DNA of 64,000 nt from Podospora pseudocomata (lineage: Eukaryota > Ascomycota > Sordariomycetes > Sordariales > Podosporaceae): contig NC_085889.1 of the NCBI RefSeq assembly GCF_035222375.1, forward strand, positions 1,736,001 to 1,800,000, in the 5' to 3' direction. Shown here in pieces: positions 1 through 10,805 of this stretch (positions are counted from its first letter, which is position 1; every line of letters begins with the position of its first letter). The position numbers were made by a program, and so were the translations under genes. Below the pieces are notes generated by a model that saw only the letters and a list, made by a program, of their open reading frames with translations, did no database searches and was not told the DNA's origin.

Positions 1-1519
1 GTCTGACGTGCCACTCTTTCCCCCCCGGGGGGACGGGGGACGGGAGGGCAGACTCGATGATGGGCTCCAGGGTCCGGTCCGACTAGTGAGCGACTCAAGG
101 CGAGCTAGGCTGTCATCGTTCCCAACGTCGTCACGGCTGCATCAGGGCCGCAGCCGTTGTGCGCTTGATCGCGCGTAACCCCTCTCGATAGCGCCCGGGC
201 CCCCAACCACGATCGCTTGGCGGGGGAGAAGAGAGACTTGAGATGCCCCACCTTCGCAGATCCCTTCACACATCAACCAATCAGTCACCGTTCCGACGAA
301 ACTTCGCTTGCGGGTTAGGGTCCTGAGTCCTGGGTTCATCCTTTCATCTTCATCCAAGACAGCCCTGGAGTTTCTCAAAACGAAGCCCAGAACGCCAGGT
401 TCATGACATCTCCCCTACAGCCTCCATCTCGTCCATCTCGGTGACAAACTCGGGAGATGCGCCGTTCTCCGCCTGCTCTCCACAACACACTCCGGCGCCG
501 TTGCAACCCAGACGCCACTACCGTCAACTGCCGTAGCAGCAATCCGTCCTATCTCCCCAAATGTTTCACGCCCTCCCTGCTCGAACACCTCCGCGGTTCC
601 CTTCCGCTCTGACCTGACAGTTTATCGGCCGAATGGATAGCGACATGACATTGCGCTAGAGGAAAACAGGACAAACCTCCTGAACCAAGACGCCACCGGC
701 CTCATTCACATCAAGTTCTTGGTAGAATATCACCGAAGCCCATCAGGATACACCATGTTGCAAACAAATCCGTGACACAGACCCTTACTACAACTATATT
801 TTTGCGCATGCAAGGCCCAACTGGAGTTTTACGCCAGCCATCCAGCCATTGGCTATCAAAACCTGTTCAGGGGCTACCTCGACGCGGAACATGCCGATAG
901 CTTGCCCAAGGTCGCCCTCAAGTTACGTAACATTGCGGACGATAGCGCCTATCGGGGAATATATCACTGGGCAATGGCTTGTAGCATCCATCCTGATTTA
1001 CTGCTCGGTATCCGCTCTTCATCCTGTCAGTGAAAAGCTTGATCTCTCTCTCTCTCTCGGTCTTCCTCGGTGTTGTTGTTACAAAGATATAAAAGAGCAG
1101 AGCGGAGCCACAACCGCACCAATGCCACAAACGAGCGGGTTTTTCACCTTTGTTTGGTAATTGCTTCCCCCTTTTCCTTGTTGTCTAGAATGCCTCCAAT
1201 GGTTCTAGACAGCTCCAAAACAAAACGCTATTCCGCTTTTCGCATCTGATGTGCGGGGTGTGAACAATGAAAAACGAGGATTGTTGGCATGTGGTTATCA
1301 TGGGTCCGATCCCAGGTTGTCGGGTTCGTGTTGATCAGGAGTTATGTGAGGAGATCTGAGACGTCAGAAAGCTCTGAAAAATGAAGAAGGGATTGTCACT
1401 TTTGGTAGGTAGAGCCACGACCGAATAAATCAGATACGGTCCACTCCATCGCTGTGCGTATACTTCCAAGATATCTAATCCAAAAAAGAAAAAGGAAAGA
1501 AGAAAATTTCGCTCCCCAA
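1..1519. other. Intergenic, no gene recognised
   Basis: I find no convincing coding region here. Short open frames exist on both strands, but none matches a family I know or continues across plausible introns. A short CT run lies near 1041-1058. The right end may hold the 3' flank of the minus-strand pseudogene that follows. Confidence 0.5.
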
Positions 1520-2763
1520 GGGTGATAAGTTGAAAATGTGCAGCGCAATTAAATCCCGAATATACCTCCTCACACAAGCTCTCATTGTCCAGTCCCGTAC
1601 CATCAGTCCCCGATCTCCAGTTGTGGAGATCCCCATCCGTACAGCGGCTGACCGCAGTCCAGTAATTCAGACTCTCCGTCTTGATCCTAGGTAAGGCGTT
1701 CTGTGCGATGACATATTTCGATAGCAGACTACCTTCGGGAAAGATTCCCTGGTCCCGTGTCGCCGCGAAGTGCGTCCAGCGTTTGGCCAAGCATTAGCTC
1801 GATAAGGAGGAAGCCAAGGGCGAGTACTTTGGGTTCCCGCTCGAGGACGAAGGCAAGGCCGTTGTCTGATTCCGAAGGCGACAAGACTGGGTTGGTGGAA
1901 GGTTGGTGAGTGTTGCGGAAGAGTGGCTGGCTATACAAATGATATCCATTCCTCGCAAGAAAGAAAACATCATGGCTACCGAGGACGTCCGGGACCCAAG
2001 GGGTGCCGTGGAGTTGAAGGACGTTTGATGAAATGACGAGTGCAAGGTGGAGACGGTCGCGATGAGAGACCAAGTTGTTGTCGGGTCGCTGGGGTAGATG
2101 GTATATTGTCTGCCCATTCCTAACGCCTGGTGGTCAATGATGATCCCATAGGCGCCCCTATCCTGTGCAACGCAACTCTGTTGCAAATTTGAAAGGCCTC
2201 GCAAATATTCATCGTTGTGGTGATTTTCGATAACAAAGGGACCGTCAAGGTGTTGGTCAGGCTTGAAATTGCGCTAGTGATAGTGTTCTGTGGTTGTGAT
2301 TCGAGAACAGTCGTGGCTGTTGACGTGGACTACTAACTGAGGCAATCTGAAGCTGACAGTCGTTTTTCCTTTGGGTCTAGATGCCGGGGAGTCAGTAGCG
2401 GAGGCTTGAGGTATTAGAGGATGTATGTTTGGTGTCGGTGATCGTGATGGTGTTCCTCCTTTCGAGTTTTACGCCGAGATCGTGTTGGCAACTACATGCC
2501 AAGCTAGGTTGCAGAGCGTGGTACAGACTTTTTCAAAAGATTCCTAAGAATATGGAGGAGTTTTCCCTGCGAGCGGGTCCGTCGTGAAGACTCTAGATCA
2601 ATATCTTGATTGGTGAACTTCTCGATATTGGAAATACAGTTCAGACTGGTACTTCTTCCACCTTCGCAGCGTAGAAAGACGTTCGCTGTAGTGCTCGAGG
2701 GTCGAGATCAGAACAGGGATGGATAGACCCCAAAAGCACCCCGGCGATTTCGAGGCCCGACAT
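1520..2763 (-). pseudogene. Decayed DUF7580-type protein gene
   Basis: Read on the minus strand from 2763 the start is MSGLEIAGVLLGSI, the typical opening of fungal DUF7580 proteins (function poorly known, often in accessory regions). After GSI the frame breaks. Shifting it gives PVLISTLEHYSERLSTLRRW, which continues the family pattern. The break coincides with a tandem ATCC duplication near 2719. Further on, 2073-1729 encodes a C-terminal domain segment with DRLHLALVISSNVLQLHGTPW and LGFLLIEL. It is followed in another frame by SLNYWTAVSRC and ESLCEEVYSG, the usual end of the family. At least three frames are needed, so I call a pseudogene. Family assignment is from remembered sequence patterns; the 3' boundary is approximate. 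Confidence 0.68.
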
Positions 2764-3092
2764 GCCGGCGTTTGAAAGATTTAAGAAGAAGGTCATGATC
2801 ATACCAAAAGCCGCTTCAGATGTGAGTAGACAACGGGAAGATGCGAATGGTAAAGCGGAGAACCTGCACATTGGCCCCCAGCTGGTCTTACCCAGTCACC
2901 TTCCTTCCCTTCAGGCTGTCTGCAACGTTGCGGCAAAGCCTGACCCCGCATTCAATATTTCGTAGCTTCCTCTTGGCCAGGAGGGCAGCACTTGAGCCGC
3001 AACAGATCTTACCTTACTCTCTTTCTATCTTCATTTTCATGAACTGACAACGGGCCGTGTTTGGTTTCCCCATGTGACAATGGCACGGAATA

Positions 3093-4394
3093 TTGCCAGC
3101 TCTGTCCTACAATGTCTCGCATCGTTTCATCGTGGATGTCGTGTGCTGTTTTCTGCGCTTGAGCGTCGACATTAAAAACCCAGCACCCCATCAACGCTTC
3201 CTTGTCGCAAAGCTGACTGACAAAACGTATTTTGAACCCTATGACGTTCAGCGTGCTAGCTCAAAGTTTACCAAAATTGAGCCATGGTTGGCTGAGCACC
3301 TGGGCAAGTCACTCTCTGGGAGGCGTCAGTATTTCAAATACCGGGAAACGCATCCTGAAAGGCTGTCTGGCGGATTGGCGGAAGTACAAGCAAAGGCAGA
3401 GCCCAGAGATTCCGAAACTATCGCATCATCTATACCTCGTACTATGAAGGATAACGCGACCGCAACAATCATCAAAGAAGACCAATCTGATGCTGGCATC
3501 TCGCAGACCTCCTATGCAACATCAGCGGCAGCGTCTGGAAACCTCAACATCCCACCACTACCCAAACAGGCAGATATGGGTCCTTTCTAATGCCCCTTTT
3601 GTTACACCATGGTTGTCGCAGAGGATCGCAACGCTTGGAAGTGAGTGAACTCCATTTCATTCGTGGCAGATGTAAAGCTAATGGAACATCAGAAAGCATG
3701 TATATATTGATCTCAGGCCATATATTTGCCTTACTGAGGATTGCATATTACCTGACCGAGAGTTCAGACGCCGACATGAATGATACTGGAACTTCTCAGT
3801 CCCGTTTCCCCCTCCAATAGCCGACAGTCATACAGGATGAACCACGTTCAACAAAACCACTAGCACACCTGTTTAAGTCCATTTGGGTGCGAGACACACA
3901 TAAAGCCGATGGCCGAATGCGAAACACATTCGAATAAAGTCCCACCAGTCATCGGAATTTTTACGAACTGGTGATGTCGAGGCCTATGTCAAACTTTCAC
4001 AGCGGCCTCTTGACATCACCGCAGGAATACCATGCCCATTTTGCGACGAAACAATTACATCGGCAAAGCACTACCAACGTCGCGTTGGTCTACACCAGGA
4101 ACAACCACCAGTTTTGGCGTGCCGTCAGCTGACACAGACGACGGTTCGGACGAGCATAAAGACACCAATATGGCATCCAGCCGGCAAAATTTAATGTCTG
4201 ATGAAAGCAACAATCGTCTTAGTGACGGTCAGTTTTCAGACGACAGAACAAACGACTACAAAACGGGATTCGAGTTACAAGATAACAAACCCCGATCCAA
4301 GATCGACGGAGATAAACAGGAAATATCCAGTAAAACAGATGACTCTGAAGTAACAGCGGAGGAGCTGGAGGAACATGACAAACTGGAGTGGTGA
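3093..4394 (+). pseudogene. Decayed fungal C2H2-type zinc finger protein gene
   Basis: From about 3160 the frame reads LSVDIKNPAPHQRF, FEPYDVQ, LGKSLSGRRQYFKYRETH and QTSYATSAA. These segments are typical of a large fungal family with a C-terminal C2H2-like finger array. At 3588-3590 a TAA sits between GPF and CPFCYTMVVAEDRNAW, where the family normally has GPF-x-CPFC. An intron at 3641-3692 (GTGAGT, CTAAT branch, CAG) is preserved and joins NAWK to KHVYIDLRPYICLTEDC and EFRRRHE. A TGA at 3781-3783 then stops the frame where W is usual. About 240 bp later CPFCDETITSAKHYQRRVG, the last finger, appears at 4029-4085, followed by a frameshift into an acidic tail. It is clearly related to a real gene and clearly broken. 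N-terminal parts were not found. Confidence 0.72.
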
Positions 4395-4548
4395 AGGAAT
4401 GGGTCCGCGTTATCCGGATTTTGCCGCACATGCAAGTGAGAGGAGTATGGTGAGGATGGCACACAGACAAGTGTTCCGTATGCGGCACCAAAGTAGAGAT
4501 GGTAAGATCGTCGACTAAGCTGATGCTTGGGGCCGATAAAACCAGCGG

Positions 4549-5613
4549 TTGCTAACACATATGCCTCAATGGATACCAGCTGAAGAGATGAGATCTTTAC
4601 AGGATCCGTTGGCCTCCTGCTGTATTTGCCATCACAATGACAAACCCGATGGAATTATCAATCCCGGACTTGACAGCTTGTGTGCTGCCTGTGGACATCA
4701 AGCAGACCACTGTATATACTGCACACCAGTTACTCTTGTTAGATACCATCAACCAAGCCGAGCAGGTGAAGGCACGCTGGAGACCTCGACTCATCTGGAC
4801 GCAGAGAAGATGCCAGAAAGCGAAGGCGAACTTGCCGCACCGAAACACGAGACTAAGAATGCGGCTGAGGAAGCAAATGTTTCTGGTGAAATTCCAAGCA
4901 CCAACTTTTACTGCGATGGGATTGAAATGAGCCATAGCAAATAGTATATTGTGGCTGGACTGCCAAAGATGGCCATTTGTCGGCGATGCTATTTGGAGGT
5001 TGTAGTTCCTTTGCAGACGGAGGGTGGGAAGGGGGTAGGGATGAAAAACAGCTTCCTAAGCAGAATGTTTAAACTGTACTGGCTTACAGCCTGCCAGATG
5101 AGTACCGAGAGCAGGAGGGCGGTATTTCGATTGGCCGCTCAGAATGACGACTGGGATACTCTCACGCGGAACGTGCTGGAGAACAGGAAACAAGATCAAA
5201 TCAGAGAAAGAAGAAAGGATAGTGTATGGCCCGAGAAGGAAAGTCCCGCGGATACCCTTGAGATTGCTAGGCATCGGTATGAAGCTATCAATGAGAAATG
5301 CTTCGAGTTGCTAAAACCGGGAGAAGCTTGGCAACGCAAAATGGTAGAGATTGAGGTTGAAAGGGTCGAGACCTCGCAGAGGAAGGTGGAGGCCACCAGG
5401 GCTTTGGACGAGGAGTTTGAGCGACAGGAGAGGGAAGGGGAAAACTGCAAAGGAAGCGCTGAGCTTGAATATCTCAGATATGAGCAATTCAAAGCTTCAC
5501 TGCGGCTAAAAGAATCAGAGAAAGAGAAGAACCCAGAAATAGAGTTTGCTGGGTCATTGATGGCAGACACATCTCGGAGAATGCGGGGTTTGCAGTGGGA
5601 TGGAATAAGGTAA
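4549..5613 (+). pseudogene. Cys-rich fungal protein of unknown function, split by one stop codon
   Basis: The first 131 codons contain a zinc-binding-like array (CCICHH, CAACGH, CIYC). The frame stops at a TAG (4942-4944) and stays open for 222 further codons. These read YIVAGLPKMAICRRCYLEVV, then a CQMSTESRRAVFRLA segment and a charged, probably coiled-coil tail. That order (Cys array, W-Y-x-LPxxxICxxCYxxVV, CQxYSxRMR-like block, charged tail) is a pattern I recall from a common filamentous-fungal family with no assigned function. There K-W-Y precedes the second block, so the TAG is most simply a TGG to TAG change. Without that stop the frame would encode 354 residues. It could also be a recent null allele or a base error. 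No intron removes the stop cleanly. Confidence 0.58.
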
Positions 5614-6166
5614 GGGGACGGTGAGCCGAGCCGAGACGAGATGAGGCTATTCCCAAGATGGTTTGACTACTGGATTGCCTACCGTAAAGGGATAGGAATC
5701 ATAGAATGGGGCTAAAGTTGGGAAATATCTTATCTTCCAAGTTAATGCGAACTTTATAACTTGGGCGCCTTAGGAGCTGTCCGGACTCCACTGCTCAACA
5801 TCATCACAGTAGCACTCACTCACCTGAGCTTGTACAAGAACCTGTGACCACTGCACTTGACCCCCAGATCCCCACAGGTTGGCGCCAGTAGGTCTCGAAC
5901 CTACTCTGGTTTCAAATACAGTCTCACAGACCCACTTGCCACTCGGTGTCTTGATGGGTTCACAGCAAGGACCTTGAGCCGCTCTCTAATGCCAATGAGC
6001 ATAGTAAACGGCAGTATAATGTTGTCGAAAATAGCAGAAACATCCAGAGCATTCCAATAAGACACGTCAATTTGATCTAGGGTAGCCGGAAGCTACCTAC
6101 CAAGTAGCTGGCTAAAATACCTTAATTCATGTGTCGGTCCCCCGGAATCTCTCCCTCAAACCAATA
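5614..6166. other. Intergenic with a tRNA-like remnant
   Basis: No protein gene is supported. The stretch holds the tRNA-like element described separately at 5881-5948 and the 3' flank of the DUF3632 gene. Confidence 0.5.
5881..5948 (-). ncRNA. tRNA-like element, probably degenerate
   Basis: On the minus strand GTAGG-TTCGAGA-CCTAC forms a perfect 5-bp T-arm with a canonical TTCGA loop and a perfect B box (GGTTCGAGACC). A TGGC start resembling an A box lies about 40 bases upstream. The acceptor halves do not pair and the anticodon arm (loop around TTG) pairs poorly, so this looks like a tRNA relic or a Pol III-derived fragment rather than a working tRNA. Confidence 0.3.
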
Positions 6167-7156
6167 TCATTCAAGCTTAGCCATCTTCTCGACGGCGGCC
6201 TTGACTCTTGCCTTGGCTTCCTCACCCACAACCCACTCCTGGGCCTTCTCAAACCCTCTCTTCCAGATTGCCCACCTCTCCTTGCTGAAGCCCTTCCATG
6301 CGCAATCTTTGAAGTAGGGGCCAGGCGCACCGTTGTTCCCCACGAAATCTTTATTCGCCTGGCTCAACCTCCAGAGATACTCCCCCGCCAACAGGATATA
6401 GAGGCTAGCCTGATTGACTCCCCGACTGGCAACCTGGGCATCTGCTCCTTGTACCAACTCTCCATCCGCCGTAATGTATTCCTTACTCTCCGGGTTCGAT
6501 GTGGTAACATTACCCTCAAAGACCTCCCTCAGGGTCCAGAGCCCAAACAACGCAAAGTCGCCGCCGATATCTCCCTTTGTGGTCTCCGGGTCGATATCCT
6601 TGGTCACCACACCTGTCAACCTTGCGAGCAACCCCACCAGTCCATCTTGTTTGGCACGGTCTTCGGGTGAATCAGCAGCAAACGCCTCTACTTTCATGGG
6701 ATTAGCGAAGGTGGTCATAACGACCATGGGATTGAGTCAAAGCTTACCATCGTTATACTTCTCCCTAGCCGCCAGCCCGAAGTTGGGCAAATCTTTCCAC
6801 ACCTTGTGCTCGCCAAACCGCAAGTTTGGCAGCTCGTGCTTCCTGAGCTCGGCAAGAAACTGTACTAGCTGCTCTTGCTGGTCCACGGGCGTCTTCCCCG
6901 CCTTGTCAATAACCGCCTCCCAGGCATACCACAAGAGGTGCTCCAGATCATCGCCGGGCTGTTCTTTCTGGGCTTCCTGGACCCAGTGCCGAACCGCGGT
7001 CAACACAGCTTCGCGGTTGCTGAGGCGTTGCAACGACTGTTCAAAAGTATTGCACATGATTGGTCGTGAAGGTGTCAAAACTAAGGTGGTTTGATCCGAT
7101 GATTTTGACAAGGAAGGATTGAGCGAGAAAAAGTCGTCCAAAGCTTTCTCTATCAT
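6167..7156 (-). CDS. DUF3632 family protein
   Basis: Two exons, 7156-6748 and 6690-6167, are joined across a 57-bp intron (GTAAGC, CTAAT, AAG), giving 310 residues. The join restores AREKYNDVEAFAADS and removes the stops at the exon edges. The order LWYAWEAVIDKAGKTPxDQQ, then KVWKDLPNFG, then LLARLTG, FALFGLWTLREVFE and LAGEYLW is that of fungal DUF3632 proteins, soluble proteins of unknown function. No signal peptide is seen. An internal ATG at 7058 (MCNTFEQ) is an alternative start. I prefer 7156 because family members usually carry a short helical N-terminus before the first conserved block. Confidence 0.78.
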
Positions 7157-7629
7157 GCAAGTCTAAATATTGCTGGCCTGCTACAAAAGACGTCTGTCCT
7201 CAAAATACAAGTTATGGTTGTCAAAGGTGGGGTTGACGTCAGCGAGGCATGCGATGCCCACCAGATTCTTCCTGGATCCTCCTGGCGGTTGTTCAGGAGG
7301 CCTCGCAGAACATCGAATGGCTGGCTCACAATTCACTCCCCAAAAATGTTAGTGCAAAAATTCTAGAACACCGCCAAACCACTCGCTCCAGCTGAAAAAA
7401 GAAGCAGCTCCACAAATTCATCTCAATGTCTCACAATTTCCCCATCACCCCCCATCAACGCAGCCAATCACTTACCTCTCCCCGAGAATCCCCCAGTGTC
7501 TTCTTGGCGCCACGACCCTTGGCAAACACATCAACTCTCACGCTCATTTTAACCTAACTTCAACCTCACCTCTCACTTCTCTCTCTCTCTCTCTCTATCT
7601 TCATCCTGTTTTCATCATCACCCATCAAA

Positions 7630-8349
7630 ATGGTCACCCTCAAAACCCTCCTCCTCCTCACCCTCTCCGCCGCCACCGCCACAGCCCAAGGCACCTCCTC
7701 CATCGGCCAAGTAACCTGCGGAAACAACAACTGGTCCCGGTCCCAAATTGAGGAAGCCCTCGAGCAAGGCTGCCGTCTCCACGAGGACGGGGAGCAATTG
7801 GGAAACAACAAGTATCCTCACCGGTTCAACAACCGGGAGGGTCTCGTTTTTGCTGCCAGCGGGCCGTATCAGGAGTTTCCTATAGTGAGGAATGGGGTTT
7901 ATGAAGGGGGTTAGTAGTTTCCCTTTCCCCCCCACCCCCCTTTTTTTAAAAAAAATCTTTTTTTTCTTATTTTTTTTTATGTTTAATTTTTTTTATATAC
8001 ACGTCATGATAGATGCTGATGATGATGAGCAGGCTCCCCCGGAGCGGATAGGATTGTTTTCAATCCTAACCTGAATGGTGCTTGTGTCTATGTCGGCACG
8101 ATGACGCATACGGGGGCGAGTGGGAATGGGTTTAATATGTGTGCTACGAGGTCGGAGGGAAGGCCGGGGGCTGGGGATGATACCACTGCTTCGGTGACGG
8201 TTCCTGGTACTGCTACGAGGACTCAGACCAGCACGTCTACGACGTCGACTTCTACGTCGACTGCCAGCCCGGATTCGGCCGGAGCGGTGCAGAGATTGGG
8301 GGTGCAGGGGGTGGCGGTCGGGTTGATGGCTTGGGCTTTTGTTTTGTAA
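7630..8349 (+). CDS. Secreted guanyl-specific ribonuclease (T1/N1/F1 type) with GPI-like tail
   Basis: Exons 7630-7909 and 8033-8349 (intron 123 bp, GTTAGT...CAG) encode 198 residues. Residues 1-20 are a signal peptide. The mature part matches the microbial RNase T1 fold: YPHRF, YQEFPI, GGSPGADRIVF and THTGASGN. The five catalytic residues of RNase T1 (Tyr38, His40, Glu58, Arg77, His92) are present as Tyr62, His64, Glu82, Arg100 and His119. The family cleaves single-stranded RNA 3' to guanosine outside the cell. After the catalytic domain comes a Ser/Thr-rich stretch of about 45 residues and a hydrophobic C-terminus (VAVGLMAWAFVL), the layout of a GPI anchor signal; free secreted RNases of this family usually end after the domain. 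The intron contains long C and T runs. A CT tract (7575-7597) precedes the start. Confidence 0.85.
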
Positions 8350-9391
8350 GGGGGGTGGCTGAATGAGGGAGGGAGGTGTCGGGTTGGCTAGGCAGCATGT
8401 TTGGAGTAAGGTTGTTTGCCTCAGGCTTTGGCGCGGTGGTGAGATCTTTTCATATTGATCTCACAAGGGCTCCAGGTTGAGATTCTCGAGGTCTCGCTTC
8501 CTGATTAGTTCCCCTGCATCGTGCAGCCCCAGCTGAAGGTCAGCAGCTTAACCAGGGGGAACGTTCACCACCAAGTTTAGGAATCAGCTGGGGTTGCAAG
8601 GTGTTAGTGGTCGATTAGCTAGGAAGCGAGAGTCAAAGGATTTCAACCCGGAGTCGTTGTGGGATATGGGAGATCTTACTGCCAAAAGCAAAGAAGCCAG
8701 ATGAGGCAGGAGGCAAGCTTCGGCTAGGGGCGAGATAGGATGGAGTTGCACAGCGCGATTGCATAAAGTAGGTGTTTGGGTAGGGGCTATATTGTCATGT
8801 CTTTCAGGCCATTTCAACTCAGAATTTTGGGATGTTTATATTTGAAAGACTACGCCGGGGTCTGGATCAGTCTGGGAGATGGTGTGACTGTCACTGTAGG
8901 CGCTTGAGCAGCGTGTAACAATAATGGCAAAGTCAAACAGGTGGGAGAATCGACCTCTGCATCTTGAAAGCTCTAAAGGTCATAAAGTTGAACTTTTCGC
9001 TTCTGTGGTGGAGGCTGTTTGTCATTTCTGCTACTAGGAGACTAGTTTGAAGCAATATCATCCATGCATCCTCTCTTCAACAGATACATGCAACGATTGA
9101 TGAAGTCACCTATGCCTTAAGCCAACATGAAACCAATGCTGTGCCAGGTACCCCGCATGCTCAGCTAGCCCTGTCGTGATCTCCAACGCAGCTGCCAGGG
9201 CGTGCGGAGAAGGCAGGGGAACCGAGGCTCAATCAGGTTCATACGGTTGGTGATCGCCTCCAAAATGCGGGGGACCGCGATGCTACATATACTTTCCTTT
9301 GTGTTCACCACACCCACCGCCTTGAACAATTTTGCTTCATTTACTCACATCACCTGACTCGCCCGTGACTTGCCATATCGTCAACACCAAA
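8350..9391. other. Intergenic, nothing recognised
   Basis: About 1 kb between two plus-strand genes. Only short open frames without family resemblance are seen. The right part should contain the promoter and leader of the acyl-CoA dehydrogenase. Confidence 0.5.
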
Positions 9392-10805
9392 ATGACCTCC
9401 AAAGCCCCCATCCCCTTCTCCGACCCCCCAGCCCTCATGGGCCTCCCTTCCCCCTACTTCACCCCTTCCCACCTCCAATGGGCCAAAGCCATCCGCCCCT
9501 TCATCACCTCCAACCTCCACTCCCTCGCCGTTGAATCCGAGCAATCCCCTACCGCCACCGTCCCCGAATCCGTCTTTTCCACCTTTGCCAACCACCACAT
9601 GCTCATCCCCGCCCTCCCCGCCCCCCTGCCCACAGCCTGGCTCAAAAAACTCGGCATCCACACCCTCCTCGGCGGCCTGAAAGTAGAAGACTTTGACTCC
9701 CTTCACGGCCACATCTACAGCGACGAAATGGTCCGCTCCGGCCTCGCCGGCCCCCCAGGCTCCCTCACGACCGGCATCGCCTTCGGCCTCCCCCTCATCC
9801 TCAAGTTCGGCTCCCCCATCCTCCAAGAAAAAATCGTCCCCGACATCCTCCTGGGCAGAAAAAGAATCTGCATCGCCATCACAGAACCCGAGGCCGGCTC
9901 CGACGTGGCCGGGATCGTGACTACGGCCAAGAAATCCCCCGACGGACAACACTACATTGTAAACGGCACCAAGAAATGGATCACAAACGGCATCTGGTCC
10001 GACTACGCCTCCATGGCCGTCCGCACCGGCCCCCCCGGTTCGGGAGCAGCAGGCATTTCCCTCCTTGTCGTCCCGCTCAAAAACCACCCCGGGGTTAACA
10101 TGCGCCGTCTCAAAGTCGCGGGGCAAATCTCGGCCGGGACTACTTTCATCGAGCTGGACGACGTGCAAGTCCCGGTTGAGAACCTGATTGGGAAGGAAAA
10201 CCACGGGATGAAGTACATAATGACCAACTTCAACCATGAGAGGTTAGCCGTCGCCACGGGGACGACAAGGCAGGCTCGGGTGGCGCTCAGCGCGGCCTTC
10301 GAGTACGTCATGAAGAGGGAGGCGTTTGGAAAGCCGCTGGTGGAACAGCCCGTGGTGCGGCACCGGCTGGCGAAAGCGGGCGCGTTGCTGGAGAGTTTGA
10401 CTGCGTGGGTGGAGCATTTTGCTTATTGGATGACAAGACTGCCGGAGGAGGAGGCGGATGTCAAGTTGGGGGGTATGACGGCGTTGCTGAAGGCGCAGGC
10501 GGGGATTGTGTTCAGGGAGTGTGCTGATACGGCGGTGTTGTTGTTTGGGGGCAATGGGTTCACCACTACGGGGCAGGGGATGGTTGCTGAGAGTGAGTTT
10601 TTTCTGTCTTTAAGCTGACGAACTGAATGTGGTAATGCTGACTTGTTTTTCTACCCATCACACAGTGCTCTACCGAGAGGTTCCGGGGACGAGAATTCCG
10701 GGAGGGTCGGAGGATGTCCTGCTTGACTTGGCGGTTCGGCAGCTGCTCAAGATTTACAAGGTGCAGACCAAGATGTTGGAGGATGGAAAGGCTGCGAAAC
10801 TGTAG
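9392..10805 (+). CDS. Acyl-CoA dehydrogenase family flavoprotein
   Basis: Exons 9392-10592 and 10666-10805 (73-bp intron, GTGAGT...CACACAG) encode 446 residues. The protein shows the three-domain acyl-CoA dehydrogenase plan: an N-terminal helical part, a middle beta domain with the FAD/substrate signature ICIAITEPEAGSD and KKWITNG, and a C-terminal four-helix part with FEYVMKREAFGKPL and LFGGNGF. The second exon supplies YREVPGTRIPGGSEDV, the region that carries the catalytic glutamate in the short/medium-chain branch. The reaction would be FAD-dependent alpha,beta-desaturation of an acyl-CoA. There is no clear peroxisomal SKL end (it ends AKL, a possible weak PTS1) and no obvious mitochondrial presequence. 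Similar fungal enzymes occur both in beta-oxidation and next to polyketide clusters. The substrate is not inferable. The ATG at 9392 follows CACCAAA, a good fungal start context. Confidence 0.88.

Noticed and set aside
9332-9391. Upstream start of the acyl-CoA dehydrogenase
   Set aside because: The in-frame codon at 9332 is TTG; the ATG at 9392 has the better context and fits the family length.
9350-10237. 295-codon minus-strand open frame across the acyl-CoA dehydrogenase
   Set aside because: It is a Gly/Glu/Asp-rich mirror of C-rich third positions of the plus-strand gene, with no family resemblance.
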